Source of the DNA: Hygrocybe punicea
Lineage: Eukaryota; Basidiomycota; Agaricomycetes; Agaricales; Hygrophoraceae
Direction: 5' to 3'
NCBI GenBank assembly: GCA_963556145.1
Contig: OY744464.1
Span: forward strand, 7,043,508 to 7,107,507
Length of the DNA stretch: 64,000 bases
Numbering within the stretch: the stretch's first letter is position 1; each line of letters begins with the position of its first letter. Both the position numbers and the translations under genes were made by a program. Below the pieces are notes generated by a model. The model did not search any database and was not told where the DNA came from. It was given only the letters and a program-made list of their open reading frames with translations. Below are positions 1 to 11,500 of the stretch, piece after piece.

Positions 1-2178
1 GGACCCGAGGGCGTTAAACCGAATTGGGACAAAGTCGGTGCAATCGTCGACTGGCAAACACCCAAAGACGTCAAGGACCTGATGTCCTTCTTGGGACTCA
101 CCAATTTTCTTCGGCGCCACATCAACGATTATGCACGAATTGCCAGACCACTCATGGACCTAACCAGAGATATTCAGATCGATCTACCAAAAGCAGGTTG
201 GAAGGCGAGGAAAGGAGCTTACAAACGAGCACTGGAAGATTCCTCACTTAAAGGGAAATGGGGGGAAGAACAACAGGAAGCATTCATGAAATTGAAAATT
301 TTACTAACGACGGAGCCAATACTAAAGCCCCCACAATACGATGGCCGCCGGTTTAGGGTCACGACGGATGGGTGCAAGGAAGGCTTCGCGGGCTGGCTCC
401 AGCAGGAGTTTGAACACACAGACAAACACGACAAGGTGTATAAAATGTGGCACCCAATTGCCTTCTGTTCGAAACGCACATCCTCAAGCGAAGCTAAATA
501 TGAACCGTTCTTGTTGGAGTTTGCAGCGCTGAAATTTTCTTTAGATGAGTTCGACGCAATGATATATGGGTCACCAATAGAAATCGAGACGGACTGCCAG
601 GCACTTTGGGACTTACTCACACGGGACAAAGGGAGCTCACACCATAGCAGATGGGAGGAATCAGTCCTCTCACGCCAAATAGTCGATATTCGACATCGAC
701 CAGGCATTGAGAACCCGGTAGCAGATGCAATCAGCCGAAAATGGAGGAACCGGAAATCGACGCCAGGAGACGGCTCCTCTTGGTCAGTCCTACCAGATTG
801 GGACATCAGGCAAGGCGTTCGCAATGATGTTATGCAGGTGACAGCCGAGTCGGCGAACCAACATGAACTTGTAGTCCGTTTCGCTGGCGACAGTTTTTTC
901 AGTCCAATCGTACACCACCTCCTAGGACTTAACTCAGGGGACACAATCAACGACAGGCGTAGAGCAGCGCATAGAGCGATGGGTTTCATGATTGAAGAAA
1001 GGAAACTATGGCGGATCAGCACACGGGCGACAGACAGGGTACCAAAGACTGAGTGCATCCCGTGCTCGGAAGGGTTTGAACTAGCATTTGCGCAACATCA
1101 AGAACATGGACATTTCGGCCACGAACATGGGAAGCTATGTCTCAGGGATTCCTTTTTCTGGCCTGGCATGGATACTGACACACGCCGGGTCGTCATAGAA
1201 TGCCCACAGTGTAAGAGTTTTGGAGCTCCCCACTTGAATGCGCTACTGCAACCGGTTCGCCAAAGACAACCATTCGACCTACTCGCTGGAGACTACCTCT
1301 CCCTCCCGAAAGGGAAAGGGGGCTACAAGACGGTAGGAGTTAGCATTGACACGTATTCAAATTTTATCTGGGTCCAAAAACTAAAGACAGCAGGAACAGG
1401 AAAGTCAACGGTAGAGGGACTGACAACGATTTCGGAAGGATATGCCCCAAGCCGCATATTCATGGCAGATGGCGGCTCCCACTTTAGGAACAAGGAGGTC
1501 GAGGCATACTGTGAGAAGAAAGGGATTAGGCATATTACCACGCCAGGCTATGCACCGTACATGAATGGCCTATGCGAGGGTGCCAACAAGATATTGCTGA
1601 CCCACTTACAACGGTTATGTGCACCGGATATTGATGTGGAGGAAAGCTCAGTGGACAAGGATAGGACACCATATAACTGGCCAGACCATCTCAAAGAGGC
1701 AGTCCGCAAGATGAATGACCGAATTCTTCCAGCCCTACTGGCTTCACCGAGGGAACTGCTTTTTGGAATGAACTTTGCACGTCTGTACGAGGCGCCCAAG
1801 GATAATGAAACACTTACAGACACAACCCGCGATGAGGCCACGACAAACTTCCGACTTTCGGAGATCATGCGTGACAATGTGCACCTACGCTCCCTAGTGG
1901 AAGCGGAACGCCGAGCTGCCTCCTTCAATGATCATGTCCACCCAGTGACTTACGGTGTCGGTGATATAGTACAGGTTTACAATTCGAAGATGGACCAGTC
2001 ATTCGAGACCATCAACAAGATAGCACCAAAATGGACAGGGCCTCTCATGGTAACAGGGAGGTTACTGAACTCTTACACCCTTTGCACATTAACTGGCACT
2101 ATGCTACAGGGACTATATCACGCGAGATGTTTAAAGCGGTTCATTCCTAGGAGGGGATCTGACCTTGACCTCCTTTGA
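1..2178 (+). CDS. Ty3/gypsy pol polyprotein, 3' part (RT end, RNase H, integrase)
   Basis: The frame is already open at base 1, so the 5' end lies outside the window. The first ~45 residues (WDKVGAIVDW, SFLGLTNFLRRHI) are the end of the reverse transcriptase (thumb/connection). An RNase H domain follows (VTTDGCKEGF, then the second acidic motif IETDCQALWDLL and HRPGIENPVADAISR). The integrase has an HHCC zinc finger (HGHFGHEHG ... CPQCKSF) and a core with all three acidic residues visible: GDYLSLP, FMADGGSHF and NGLCEGANK. The C-terminal part has a GDIVQVYNSK stretch, typical of the integrase tail. The frame stops at TGA 2176-2178 but is open for 62 more codons to TAG 2365-2367, giving an acidic tail, so the stop may be a mutation of a CGA codon. 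Family assignment is firm; whether the element was active is unknown. Confidence 0.93.
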   Translation, partial: GPEGVKPNWDKVGAIVDWQTPKDVKDLMSFLGLTNFLRRHINDYARIARPLMDLTRDIQIDLPKAGWKARKGAYKRALEDSSLKGKWGEEQQEAFMKLKILLTTEPILKPPQYDGRRFRVTTDGCKEGFAGWLQQEFEHTDKHDKVYKMWHPIAFCSKRTSSSEAKYEPFLLEFAALKFSLDEFDAMIYGSPIEIETDCQALWDLLTRDKGSSHHSRWEESVLSRQIVDIRHRPGIENPVADAISRKWRNRKSTPGDGSSWSVLPDWDIRQGVRNDVMQVTAESANQHELVVRFAGDSFFSPIVHHLLGLNSGDTINDRRRAAHRAMGFMIEERKLWRISTRATDRVPKTECIPCSEGFELAFAQHQEHGHFGHEHGKLCLRDSFFWPGMDTDTRRVVIECPQCKSFGAPHLNALLQPVRQRQPFDLLAGDYLSLPKGKGGYKTVGVSIDTYSNFIWVQKLKTAGTGKSTVEGLTTISEGYAPSRIFMADGGSHFRNKEVEAYCEKKGIRHITTPGYAPYMNGLCEGANKILLTHLQRLCAPDIDVEESSVDKDRTPYNWPDHLKEAVRKMNDRILPALLASPRELLFGMNFARLYEAPKDNETLTDTTRDEATTNFRLSEIMRDNVHLRSLVEAERRAASFNDHVHPVTYGVGDIVQVYNSKMDQSFETINKIAPKWTGPLMVTGRLLNSYTLCTLTGTMLQGLYHARCLKRFIPRRGSDLDLL

Positions 2179-2308
2179 ACCCCCGACGACGGTTCTCTGG
2201 ATCCAGAACCAGACGAAGAAGATGTGCTCAGGAGTGATGCAGAAGAACGCATGGCTACGGAAGGAGAGGATGTAGAGCCCTCAGATGTGTGCGAGGACGC
2301 ACACCATG

Positions 2309-2330
2309 ATGGAGGGGGGTACCTGCGGCA
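2309..2330 (+). other. Candidate polypurine tract and start of the 3' LTR
   Basis: A purine run (GATGGAGGGGGG, 2308-2319) follows the pol frame, and a TG dinucleotide at 2324 begins TGCGGCAGTTGCCGC, which can fold on itself. In gypsy elements the plus-strand primer tract sits directly before the 3' LTR, so 2324 is a candidate LTR start. No second LTR is in the window, so neither the start nor the end can be confirmed. Confidence 0.35.
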
Positions 2331-2652
2331 GTTGCCGCTAGCCTCTAAGACCCCGGAGACCCTTTAGACAGATTTCCCTTTAGCTCTTAGCTTAGTCAGT
2401 AGTTCTTCTTCTTCTTTCGCTTTTCCCAACCACGATTCTTCGAGCACCCTCAGAGCTTGGAGATCTCTCCTCCACCGTACAGACAAGCTTTCACACTGAC
2501 TGTTTGTCTAGCCAGCCCTCTCAACCATTGTCTTGCCCATGCATCCATCTGACCCCTAGTATGGTCTGACTTGAATTCACTTTCGCTAGACCCGGCTTGT
2601 TCCACTAATTACTACCCCTCCCGATCTCCCACTCCCACTTCCCATTTGTTTT

Positions 2653-2998
2653 TGACGAGGGACTCGACGATGAAGGCACTTCAGCATGGGAATTTTTAAA
2701 GTCTTGGGCACATCACTGCTATGGGGGGAGTTAGGTACACATTTTATTCTAATTGTACTTACTGGCCCTGGCTATAGCATTATGCCTCACTATAACATTA
2801 TGGCTGGTCACTGCGTTTCATGCTGCAATATTACCATCTCCAACCTCCTACTCTCCATTCACTCTCATCCTGTCTACCTTTAACAAGGGAGTCGACAATG
2901 AAAGCAGTTCAGCATACCTTTTTTCGAAGTCATCAGCGCATCACTGCTATGAGGTGAGTTGGGTACTCAACTTTTTTCTTTCCAACTGTACTTCCTAG
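2653..2998 (+). repeat. Diverged direct repeat pair in a gene-free stretch (2368-3185)
   Basis: Two ~115-bp copies, about 2653-2767 and 2882-2998, share the order GGGA(C/G)TCGAC(G/A)ATGAA(G/A)GCA, CTTCAGCAT/GTTCAGCAT, GCATCACTGCTATG/ACATCACTGCTATG, GAGTT(A/G)GGTAC and a final CTGTACTTCC-like end. They are diverged (roughly 75% by eye). Each could be a decayed exon-plus-intron unit of the accessory gene downstream. Apart from this pair I recognise nothing in 2368-3185 other than the possible LTR remnant at its left end. Confidence 0.5.
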
Positions 2999-3185
2999 TC
3001 TTATGACAGTACAGCTGCCAATCATTGCATTTTGTGGTATTCCACACCATGTCGTGATAAATTGAATGGCCAATATCTGAGTGTAAATGAGTGACTTATG
3101 TTGTCCATGTACCTGAGTGCCAACAGTATAAGAAGGCACAATTCTACTGTTTTACCCCAGTCTCTGCACCCTCCTTTCTTCACAT

Positions 3186-4950
3186 ATGCATACCAACTTC
3201 CCCATGTCAACTCAATGTCCTAATTTTCCTCTCGTCAATGCTCATCCTCCTCACACTGTCGGGGAAGATCCGTTTTCTCACTGGATTCCATACACTGGAG
3301 TTCCACAACACAATCTCCCTGTTGTGAGTATCGCACTTCTGACTCACGGCATCTTGGCACCTGACAAGTTGTGTATCTTTTTTTATAGGGCAAGGGTTCT
3401 GTGCCAATTGCACCAGGCGATTATTGCTTTCCCCTTACAAGGTACACTCATGGCTCGGGTTTACTGGCACACTGCTAAGATCATTTGACATCCAGTTTGA
3501 TCATGAGCCTATTACTGCCTCCGTCCCCATGACGACTCTGATGACGAGGAGCTGGTCGATGCCCGCGATCTTGTGCGATCATCAGTACATGCTGCCAAAC
3601 CAAGAAGGCCAGCCCCGATGCTCAAAATTAAGCAGGAGCCGGACTTAGATCGGAAGCCTAGATTTTGTGCTGAGCTTGAGAGAGATTGACCACAGAAGCG
3701 CAAGGGCCATGGTGATGGAGACAATGACCCATGAATGCCTAAATGAATCGGCTGCCCTCAAGGTGCTGGTAACTACAGACTTGACGACATGAAGGCACTC
3801 CTGGACCACGTCGAGCTTGAGTTGCCATTGGGACAACGCGGCTGGAAGGCTGTCCATGTACGGTTTACCAAATGGTGTCAAAGGCAGGGTCGCCCGCAGA
3901 GGGCCCAAAAGTCCTTAGAGACAAAGTTCAAGCAGGTACACACTTCACTAATGTATTGATGATGGTTATTAACTCATTACGATCGTCCACCAGCTCGTGA
4001 GGACAACAAAGCCCACCGGCCATGACACCTGCCTGCCACACATTGATCGTGCACATGCGATTGATGTCTTGATAAATGAGAGGGCAGGTACACGTAAGCT
4101 GAATGACTCCAACTTTGGCGATGACATGGATGAGGACCATGGCTATGAAAGTGCCATCACTGTCAGCACCAACAATGAAGTCACACAGGTTCCCACCAAA
4201 GTGGCTGTCATTCAAGGGATACGTGACCAACTCCCCATCCACCACAATGCTCGTGGGGGTGCTGGGTTAGACTTTGTACAAAAGATCTCTGCTGCTTTTG
4301 ATCCAGCAGTGCAGGAGTCTCGCAAACAGAAGCAATCCCAGCGCACCCTGCAAAGTGCTCAAATTTTTGCAAGCGCTCAACAAAATCGTGATTCTCAAGC
4401 TGTCATTCAGTCCCTTCACACGCAGATCACTACTCTACAGGGTCGTGTCTATGAGGCCAACTGTGCACACAATATGGCTCACATTAAACTCGAGATGGGT
4501 ATGGGCATGGGCATGGGCATGGGCATGGACTCACCGAGGGGCCGTGTTCACTCTGTTGACCAAAGGCCCAAGCATAAGATCCGAAACAAGGTTCACTACC
4601 CAGAAGGTGGTGGCTCAGTTACATGGATAACTGACAATGAGGCTACAGATGACAATAGTGAGCATTCTATCAAGCAGAAGCTTCCTGCACCTGCACGTGC
4701 ACTGAGGCGCATGTATGCATTCCACCAATCACCCACTCCTCACCTCCCGATGATGTCTGATACAGCAATTTCGCCAGCCAGTCCTGACTTGAAATCCCAC
4801 CATGAGGGTCCACTCCAATTGGCCACCACCACCAACACTACGCCGTCTCATCTTCCCGTTGCTGTCCAGCAAAAAATTGCCCAGCTCAAGCCCACCTTAC
4901 ACTGTCAAGCCCAAGATGTCAATGTCAATGACGAGAACACTCCTCATTAG
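3186..4950 (+). pseudogene. Harbinger 1 accessory protein, DUF6818-like (Myb/SANT-type), decayed
   Basis: Harbinger elements usually carry a second gene for a Myb-like partner that helps the transposase bind DNA. Here a SANT-like stretch lies at about 3765-3935 (DMKALLDHVELELPLG, RGWKAVHVRF, KSLETKFKQ). It is joined through a clear 58-nt phase-0 intron (3936-3993, GTACAC..CAG) to LVRTTKPTG and an open frame to the TAG at 4948. The C-terminal part has a glutamine-rich, probably coiled-coil region and a Met-Gly hexanucleotide run (4496-4528). Upstream exons probably start at ATG 3186 or 3204, with an intron near 3325-3389. Three in-frame TGA codons (3687, 3732, 3744) interrupt the basic stretch before the SANT region, all where arginine would fit (RD*PQKRKG, P*MPK*IG). 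It is convergent with the transposase. The family name is from memory and moderately sure; exons before 3500 are uncertain. Confidence 0.6.
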
Positions 4951-5145
4951 AAATCAATTGTAAATTGCCCCGACGTTGGGGGCCACAGTCCTTACTCACT
5001 ACCAATTACAGCCACACAGTCCTTACTCCATCTCAGCTGATCTCTCATATACTTCACCTCAAAGTGAGGCCACAGTCATTACTCATTCATTGTCCTCATC
5101 ATAGTCTGTCCCATTGCTGTCCTTATACCCAGAAATAAAGTGTCT

Positions 5146-5164
5146 GCTCCCCAAAATGGGGAGC
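5146..5164. terminator. Hairpin between convergent Harbinger 1 genes
   Basis: GCTCCCC-AAAAT-GGGGAGC is a perfect 7-bp stem with a 5-nt loop in the 338-bp space between the accessory gene stop (4950) and the transposase stop (5289, opposite strand). AATAAAG precedes it at 5134-5140. It could mark a shared 3' end, but eukaryotic termination does not need hairpins, so this is only a structural note. The rest of 4951-5288 shows nothing else. Confidence 0.3.
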
Positions 5165-5288
5165 ATTTTGATTACAACTGTACGAAGAAACATTACACGA
5201 GGAGAAATTACAGGGTGCAGAACACCAAAACAGAACATCATTACTCGTAGTTAGCAACTGTGTGAAACCTGGAAACGCGATCATTATC

Positions 5289-6085
5289 TCACTGATCTGT
5301 GAACAATATGCTCTCGAAGTCATTCCACAGCTGCTCTTGTTCAGCATTATCCCTCCACCTCGGCATGTAAACTGACTGAATCTGGTTTAACCCAACGCGA
5401 TGGCACCGAAGGTTGTGCAGGCGAAGACAGATCTCAATGAGGTCTCCATGAGTGTCAGAATTCTTGATCTCAAGAGGAATGTGCCGGCCAAATGATCCTT
5501 GGATAGCTCTGTTTCCCCATTCTGCAGTCTGCATGTAGGAAAGGAGTTGACAATCGAAATCCATAACAGCCTGTACCTCCTCAGGAGTTCCTGGGATGCG
5601 TTGGCCGGACTTGAGGGGAGCACGAATATGGCCATCAATTTGATTGGTGCCACGTGGAAATGCCGTGTCAGCAACAAGAAAAAATCCTGGGGGAGTCAGG
5701 GTCCTAAGCCGCTCATATATTGGCTGTGCTACATGTGAATCGTGCCAGCTTCCGGGTGCATTGATGTTGGTGGCAATTATAGGACCTGCAAAGGTTGTAT
5801 TCAGATATGAAAAAACAGAACTAAGTGAAGCTGACCACTTGAGCAAAAGACCAGGACAGAACTTATAAAATGGTCATGAAGCCAACCGTTATATGTGGCA
5901 TTCTCGATGTCCTCGTCATCTGACGTTTGGACTGGGAGGTTGAGACCATCGATGCTGGCGAATGCACCCACGAGAAGTGGATGACGCATGCACACAAGAT
6001 CACTATGATCTTCGAACTCTGAGAGCTCATGGAACCAGGTTATCCGGGCATCGTGTGAGCTGTGTAGTGTCTGAAGTAGTAGTTT
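5289..6085 (-). pseudogene. Harbinger 1 transposase, catalytic C-terminal part (two exons)
   Basis: This is a PIF/Harbinger DDE transposase (DDE_Tnp_4 type), which cuts and joins transposon ends in the nucleus. Two exons are joined by a 50-nt phase-1 intron at 5786-5835 (GTCAGC..TTTGCAG on the minus strand). The catalytic residues are visible: GAFASIDGLNLP (first D), FFLVADTAFPRG (second D) and AEWGNRAIQGSF (E). It ends at the stop at 5289-5291. The N-terminal half is not upstream on the minus strand: the gene breaks at 6085/6086 and continues, on the opposite strand, at 7232 down to 6800, then at 21667-21739 beyond the inserted gypsy A. The apparent ATG at 6088 belongs to LTR sequence and is not the true start. 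The DDE triad is intact although the gene is broken. Confidence 0.85.
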
Positions 6086-6795
6086 CATGGGTGGTCATAA
6101 TGAGTCATGGGGGGTCATGAGTATGTCATAAGGGTCATAATTTGTCATGGATAGACCAATGAGTCACATTTGATGGGAGTGAGTCATGTTGCTGGTCCAA
6201 TCTTGGGTGTGTGAATCAAAGGCAAGGGCTGTGCCAGGTTATGCTTCTAGAATCATCTTCCTGAGGCTGTGCTTCTTGATCAATTGATGCCATGCCATGT
6301 GTGTATCCTTATCAGTTAAGAAAAAGATAAGATCTGGGCTGGGCTGTATTTGATCAATTGATATGAAATGTAATGTGCTTCTTGATCAGGGAATGATGGG
6401 TGGCATGTGTTATCTCTATGATTGGAGATAAGGATATGGCTGTGCTTCTTGTGCTTCTTTGGCCTCTGATAAGATGTTTTGGGGGCCTTATCAGTTAAGA
6501 TAAGGGTATTCCTTCATTTCTTCTGCATAGATAAGGGTTTTCTTGCATGTCCCTTCTGTAGATAAGGGTTTCCTTGCATGTCCCTTGTATAGATAAGGGT
6601 TTCATGTATGTCCTATGTGCAGATAAGGATTTCCTGTGTGTCCTATATGCAGATAAGGGTATTCCTTTCTACTCCATATGCAGATGGGGGCATTCCAGTA
6701 TGAATGGTCCTTGTAATGTGATGTGTGCTGTAGGGATGGTGACTAGTGACAGCATATTGCTATGTTTTGATCCGAATCCTTTTTGGATCATGACA
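6086..6795 (-). repeat. Inverted outer 710 bp of the gypsy A 5' LTR
   Basis: This stretch is the reverse complement of 19761-20470, the first 710 bp of the 3' LTR, with no difference noticed by eye. It ends at GGATCATGACA (6785-6795), whose complement TGTCATGATCC is the LTR start. It lies in the wrong orientation relative to 7233-8429 because the segment 6086-7232 was inverted. The reading frame at 6574-7059 that begins here is LTR sequence fused to transposase sequence and not a gene. Confidence 0.9.
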
Positions 6796-6799
6796 CAGC

Positions 6800-7232
6800 T
6801 TGCAGCTGCAGTAGCATCCATGTATGCAGGTGCTGAAGAGGCTCGATTAAACCGATCCCGTATTCACAACCCGAGCCGCCTTTATCTCTGTCATGCACAG
6901 CTCCTCCCCAATCCCCTTATTGACACCCCTTGGGTCCAACTATGCTGGAGCCACTCTGACAGGGCCTACATCACCATTATGGGCTTTGATGTTGCCACCT
7001 TCGAAACCATCATTGCTGCAGGATTCGGTCATGCATGGTATGAGACACCCATTCCATGACAAGACACGGATGTTGAGGGGACAACACGCCCTGGTTGTCG
7101 ATCACTAGATGCAGAAGTAGCATTTGGTCTCGCTCTCCATTATCTTAATTCTACCATGCGAGAAATAACTCTCCAAGAAATTTTTGCCCTCATCCCATCC
7201 ACTGTCTCGTGGTACCTCCGTTTTGGTCTCAA
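6800..7232 (+). pseudogene. Harbinger 1 transposase, N-terminal/middle part, inverted
   Basis: On the plus strand the frame reads LAAAVASMYAGAEEARLNRS, then ITIMGFDVATFETIIAAGF, and after a TGA at 7057-7059 (arginine expected: PIP*QDTD) continues with DAEVAFGLALHYLNSTMREI to LRFGLKL at 7232. The next residues of the protein (LLQTLHSSH) are encoded on the minus strand from 6085 downward. This shows that 6086-7232 has been flipped. The bases CAGC at 6796-6799 are one copy of the gypsy A target duplication; the matching copy is GCTG at 21667-21670. The domain is the helix-turn-helix-bearing N-terminal region of PIF/Harbinger transposases. Confidence 0.82.
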
Positions 7233-8429
7233 ACTAATTATGACTATTTCTGACTCATTATGCCCCCTCCTTTGATTATAATTCCTATGTGACTCATTAA
7301 TTGACTCTGTATGAGTCACAAACCCATGCCTTCCTTTCTTATGACTCCTTATGAGTCATAACCCCCCATGCCTTTCATCATTATGACTCCTTATGAGTCA
7401 TAAAACCTATGCCTCTCCTCTATATGACTCCCTATGAGTCATAACCTATGCTCTCTATTTCATATACCATTCTATGACTCAGAATGACTCTTGCTGTAGA
7501 ATAGGTATATATAGAGCCCAGTTTCTGCTGGAGATGGCTCAGTCACCTAATCTGACAGGCCCAGTCACAGGACAGTCCCTCTCCCAGATTCTGATTCACC
7601 CCATCTGTATTTGTTTGTATTACCTACTTTGGTAGTAGCTGGTACCCAAATACCAATTGCAGTTCAAGTCATCATTCATTTGTTTAAGGATATCAATTGC
7701 AGTTATATTGATACTCCCTTATTACTTGTTTGATATATTTTCTTTGTGTTCTGTCACGTAGTACAGTCACATTCATCTTCTTTCAAGTTCTATTGATCAT
7801 CACCAAAGATATCCCAGTACTTTATTCTGCACTAGTAGCCAATGTGCGTTTGAAGCTTCGGAATAAAGTCCGATATCTTGATTATCAATCCTACTTGCCT
7901 ATTGTTCAGTTCATTCATTCTGTACATAGTATTTTGTCACACCTCCCTTTTGTTTGACATCTACTGTTACATCGCCCATCGCCCATCGCCCATCGCCCAT
8001 CGCCCATCGTCCATAATCTATCGCTCATCTCTATTGTACCTCTGCTCATTGTATACTTGCTACTTGTATACTTGACTGTTGTACTCATTCATCTTACACT
8101 GTTCATACTTGCTTGAGTTATTATCCGCTTATACTCTTGCATACCTCTTGTCACTCAAAGTCTTTACCTTTAGTAGGGAAGACCTCACTGTTCACTCATC
8201 CTCTATAAGTCATACATCTGACTTATATTATTGTCAAGTATTTGTTGTATCCCTCAAAGCTAACCTTTGATAGGATTCACACCACAACCCAACCACCCAA
8301 CAGGAATACCCCAGAGTTATTAAAGAGCTAAATCCTTGTTCCTAAAGGACAACAAGGTAATTTCCCGATCAACGACGCACTCCGGAAACCCTTGGTGTGG
8401 ATTTGTTCAAACACTTCCCACGCAAAACA
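7233..8429 (+). repeat. Gypsy A 5' LTR, inner 1197 bp
   Basis: This matches 20471-21666 of the 3' LTR. It contains seven of the ten TGA(C/G)TCA sites, the TATA box (near 7506, TATATATAGAGCCC), the transcribed part and the (CGCCCAT)5 run (about 7973-8007). It ends AAAACA at 8429. The GATA-site block that normally lies upstream in the LTR is in the inverted piece 6086-6795, separated from this promoter by 433 bp of transposase sequence. Confidence 0.9.
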
Positions 8430-8455
8430 GAAATTGGAGCCCACCGCGAGGATCA
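8430..8455 (+). other. Candidate primer-binding site of gypsy A
   Basis: Directly after the 5' LTR lies GAAAT followed by TGGAGCCCACCGCGAGG. A TGG-starting stretch a few bases from the LTR is the usual position for a site complementary to a tRNA 3' end. I cannot name the tRNA without a search. Confidence 0.5.
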
Positions 8456-8526
8456 AGGTTCATCAACAACTCTTTCATATTCCTACTCATATCCATTATC
8501 AACTCTACATTTAATAGTCCTTCCCA

Positions 8527-11500
8527 ATGACTATTACATCCACTCTTACCCCAGATATGATGCCCCTTCTAGGCCAGAAGGGAGCACCATCCAAGTTCAC
8601 AGGAAGCCATGAGGATATCAAACATTTCCTCAGGCACTACAACCAAGTTAGCAAAGCATATGGTCTCACAGATGCTGACAAATGTGATTGCATTGTGGAC
8701 TATTGCTCTCGCAAGGTAGTCAAATTGATTGAAGCTCTGGATAGCTTCATGAGATCTGACTGGACCAAATTAGAAGCAGACTTCTTGAAGTACTATGATG
8801 CTGCTTACAAAGAAACACGTTACATCCTCAGAGATCTCTCAACTCTGACACGCCTTTGGAAACAAAAAGAGATCAAGACACTTACCAGATGGAAACGCTA
8901 TGAACGTAAATTTGTTTCCATCGCAGGATGGCTTGAAGCCAAGAAGAAGATTTCCACAGATGAAAAAGCTGCATACTTTTGGTCTGGAATCAACAAGCAT
9001 TTACGTCATCGCATTGAGCTCAGACTTAGCTCTGGCTCAACTCCCCTAGATGTAACCAAGCCATTCCCAATGGACAAAGTCATCAAGGTTGCAGAGATCC
9101 TATTTGAACGCAATCAATTTGACATTAATCTGGCAGATTCTGATGATGAAATTCCTGATAGAGACAAGGATGATGATTCAGATTCTTCCAGTGATGAATC
9201 ATCAGATGATGAAAGTGATTCTGATTATAATGAAAGATACAAGAAGAAGAAGTTGGAAAAGAAGAAGAAGAATCACAGGTATAAAGAGGATTCTGAAGAT
9301 GAAAACCCCAAGAAAGCTACCAAGAAGAATGTTGATAGGAAGGATACCTTCAAGAAAGGACCAGAGAAGAAGACCAAATCTGTACAAGATGAGGTTGAAG
9401 CCCTAATCAAACAAATGGGAAACCTATCACTGGATGATCAGCGTTATGGACTAGCTTATTATAAGGCAATTAAGCTAGACCCAGATGTTGCCCATTGTGT
9501 CAAAGCACCCCTCCTACACCAACCAAGAACCCTTCCAAAGCCTCCTGGAATCCTTCAGAATCAAATACCTAGCAAAGCACCATTCACTGCAAACATTGGA
9601 GAACGTGAACCCATCACCTGTTTCGGTTGTGGTATAAAAGGACATGGACTCCAGATATGCCCCAAGATAAATGAACTTATTCAGTCAGGAACTCTCATTA
9701 GAGATCCCCTTGGGAAACTAGTCAAGAGTGATGGATCCAACATACGCCGCTGCATGGGTGAAACAATAATTCATGCTCTAGAACGGAACGCTTCAGAAGC
9801 ATTACAGACCAACTTCTATGCTCTTCAAGACCCATTCTCTGACTACTATCAGTCAGATGCTGAAGAAGATATGGATGCATTCTATACACCTGCCACTTAT
9901 GCTGGACACAATGGTATAGAAAATGTTCAGATTATGGCTGCTGACAGAGGCCAGCACAAGATTACCTCTGCCAGAAAAGAAGCATTTGATGGAGTTTACC
10001 CACCTGCTAGACAGCGGAACAAGGACAAAGAAAACCTTAAACCAAGATCTACAGGCACTACTGCCAAACCTGCTTCAAAGCAGAATCTCAATCAGGAAAA
10101 TGTTCCTACACCAGCAAACATTTCTAAAGGAAATTTACCTACTCGCATTGAAGAAATTCGCCAAATGCAACCTATTCCATTTGATATCAGAGTACCTAGG
10201 ACTGTACAACCCCCAGTTGCCAATGGAGACATTGAAATGCACGACATTACAAACAAGTCTCACACTTCTAAAGCAACTCCTGACAAGTCAATTCCACGTC
10301 CCAAGTTACCACTCAGGCAGTCAGAACTATCATCTAACATGGGAGATACTCAGGTTATCAACCAAATCCTTGATACCCCAGTTACTCTTCAAGTTAGGGA
10401 AGTTCTAGCTTCATCCAGAGATTTATCAGATCAGCTTACAGAGATGCTGAAGAGAAAGAATCCCAAGGTCTCTGTAGTTGCAAGCACATATGCCCCAAGA
10501 CAACATGGAATATTAATCAAGCTCAGAATGGAATGTGATAATTATCCTATCACTGCCATTATTGACACAGGATCCCAGCTCAATGTCGTTAACAAAGAAA
10601 TTTGGAAAGCAAGAATACGCAGACCAGTTGATTTAGGAAAAAGTCTTACCATGAATGATGCTAATGGAGGAGTAGGAACCCTCAAAGGTCTGGTACCAAA
10701 TGTCCCATTGACATGTGGAGGTGTTCTTACTTATGCAGATCTATTCATTGGTGAGTCTGTACCATTCGATTTACTTCTTGGAAGACCCTGGCAAAGGGGA
10801 AATTTTGTCACTATTGATGAACGGATTGAAGGAACATATCTAGTTTTTAAAGATGCCTCAGACTCTGGAGCCAAGTTTGAAATAATGGTCACGGCTGACC
10901 ATTATCCTGCTCCTCAAAGACATGACCAGATTTTCACAATTACTGCATCTGAAAATAATTCTTCATGCAATAGTGCTACTCCTAGCACCAGTTCAGATTG
11001 CATACCACCCAGAATTAGGAGGTTCCCCATTTCTGAACCCCAGGATTCAGAAGAATTATTTTCCAGTGAAGAAATAAATTCTCAAAACCTAGAAGAGGAT
11101 AACCTGGAATTTGATATGTCCCTGGAAGATATTCCAGATTTAATCAACTCTTATGGAGATATCATAGATTTGGACACACCCTGCAGAAGTGATCCAGAAA
11201 TTGATAAACCCCCTAGGATATCTGATGGACAGGCTCATGAAGAAGCTCCATTGTCCTCAGAACCAGAATCAAATTCCAAGGTAAATTATTCTTATAAGGA
11301 TATAGTGGAATTAGTTTTGGAGAACAATGGACAACAAGCAGATAAAAGTGCAGGTCCAGAGGAGACTACCACAGAACCCTCTGGCATGCAGAGGAACCCC
11401 CCCCAATTTTTAATCAATGAAATCCCACTTCCTCGTGCTGTAGATTGGATCCACACTGAGTGGAACCCAAATGCGGCTCAGACAATCATTGCGGCGCTCG

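Noticed and set aside
6574..7059. 161-codon frame beginning MHVPCIDKGFMYVLC.
   Set aside because: It starts in inverted LTR repeats (the GATA array gives CADKD/CADKG-like units) and fuses by chance with transposase sequence; a similar start exists antisense in the 3' LTR.
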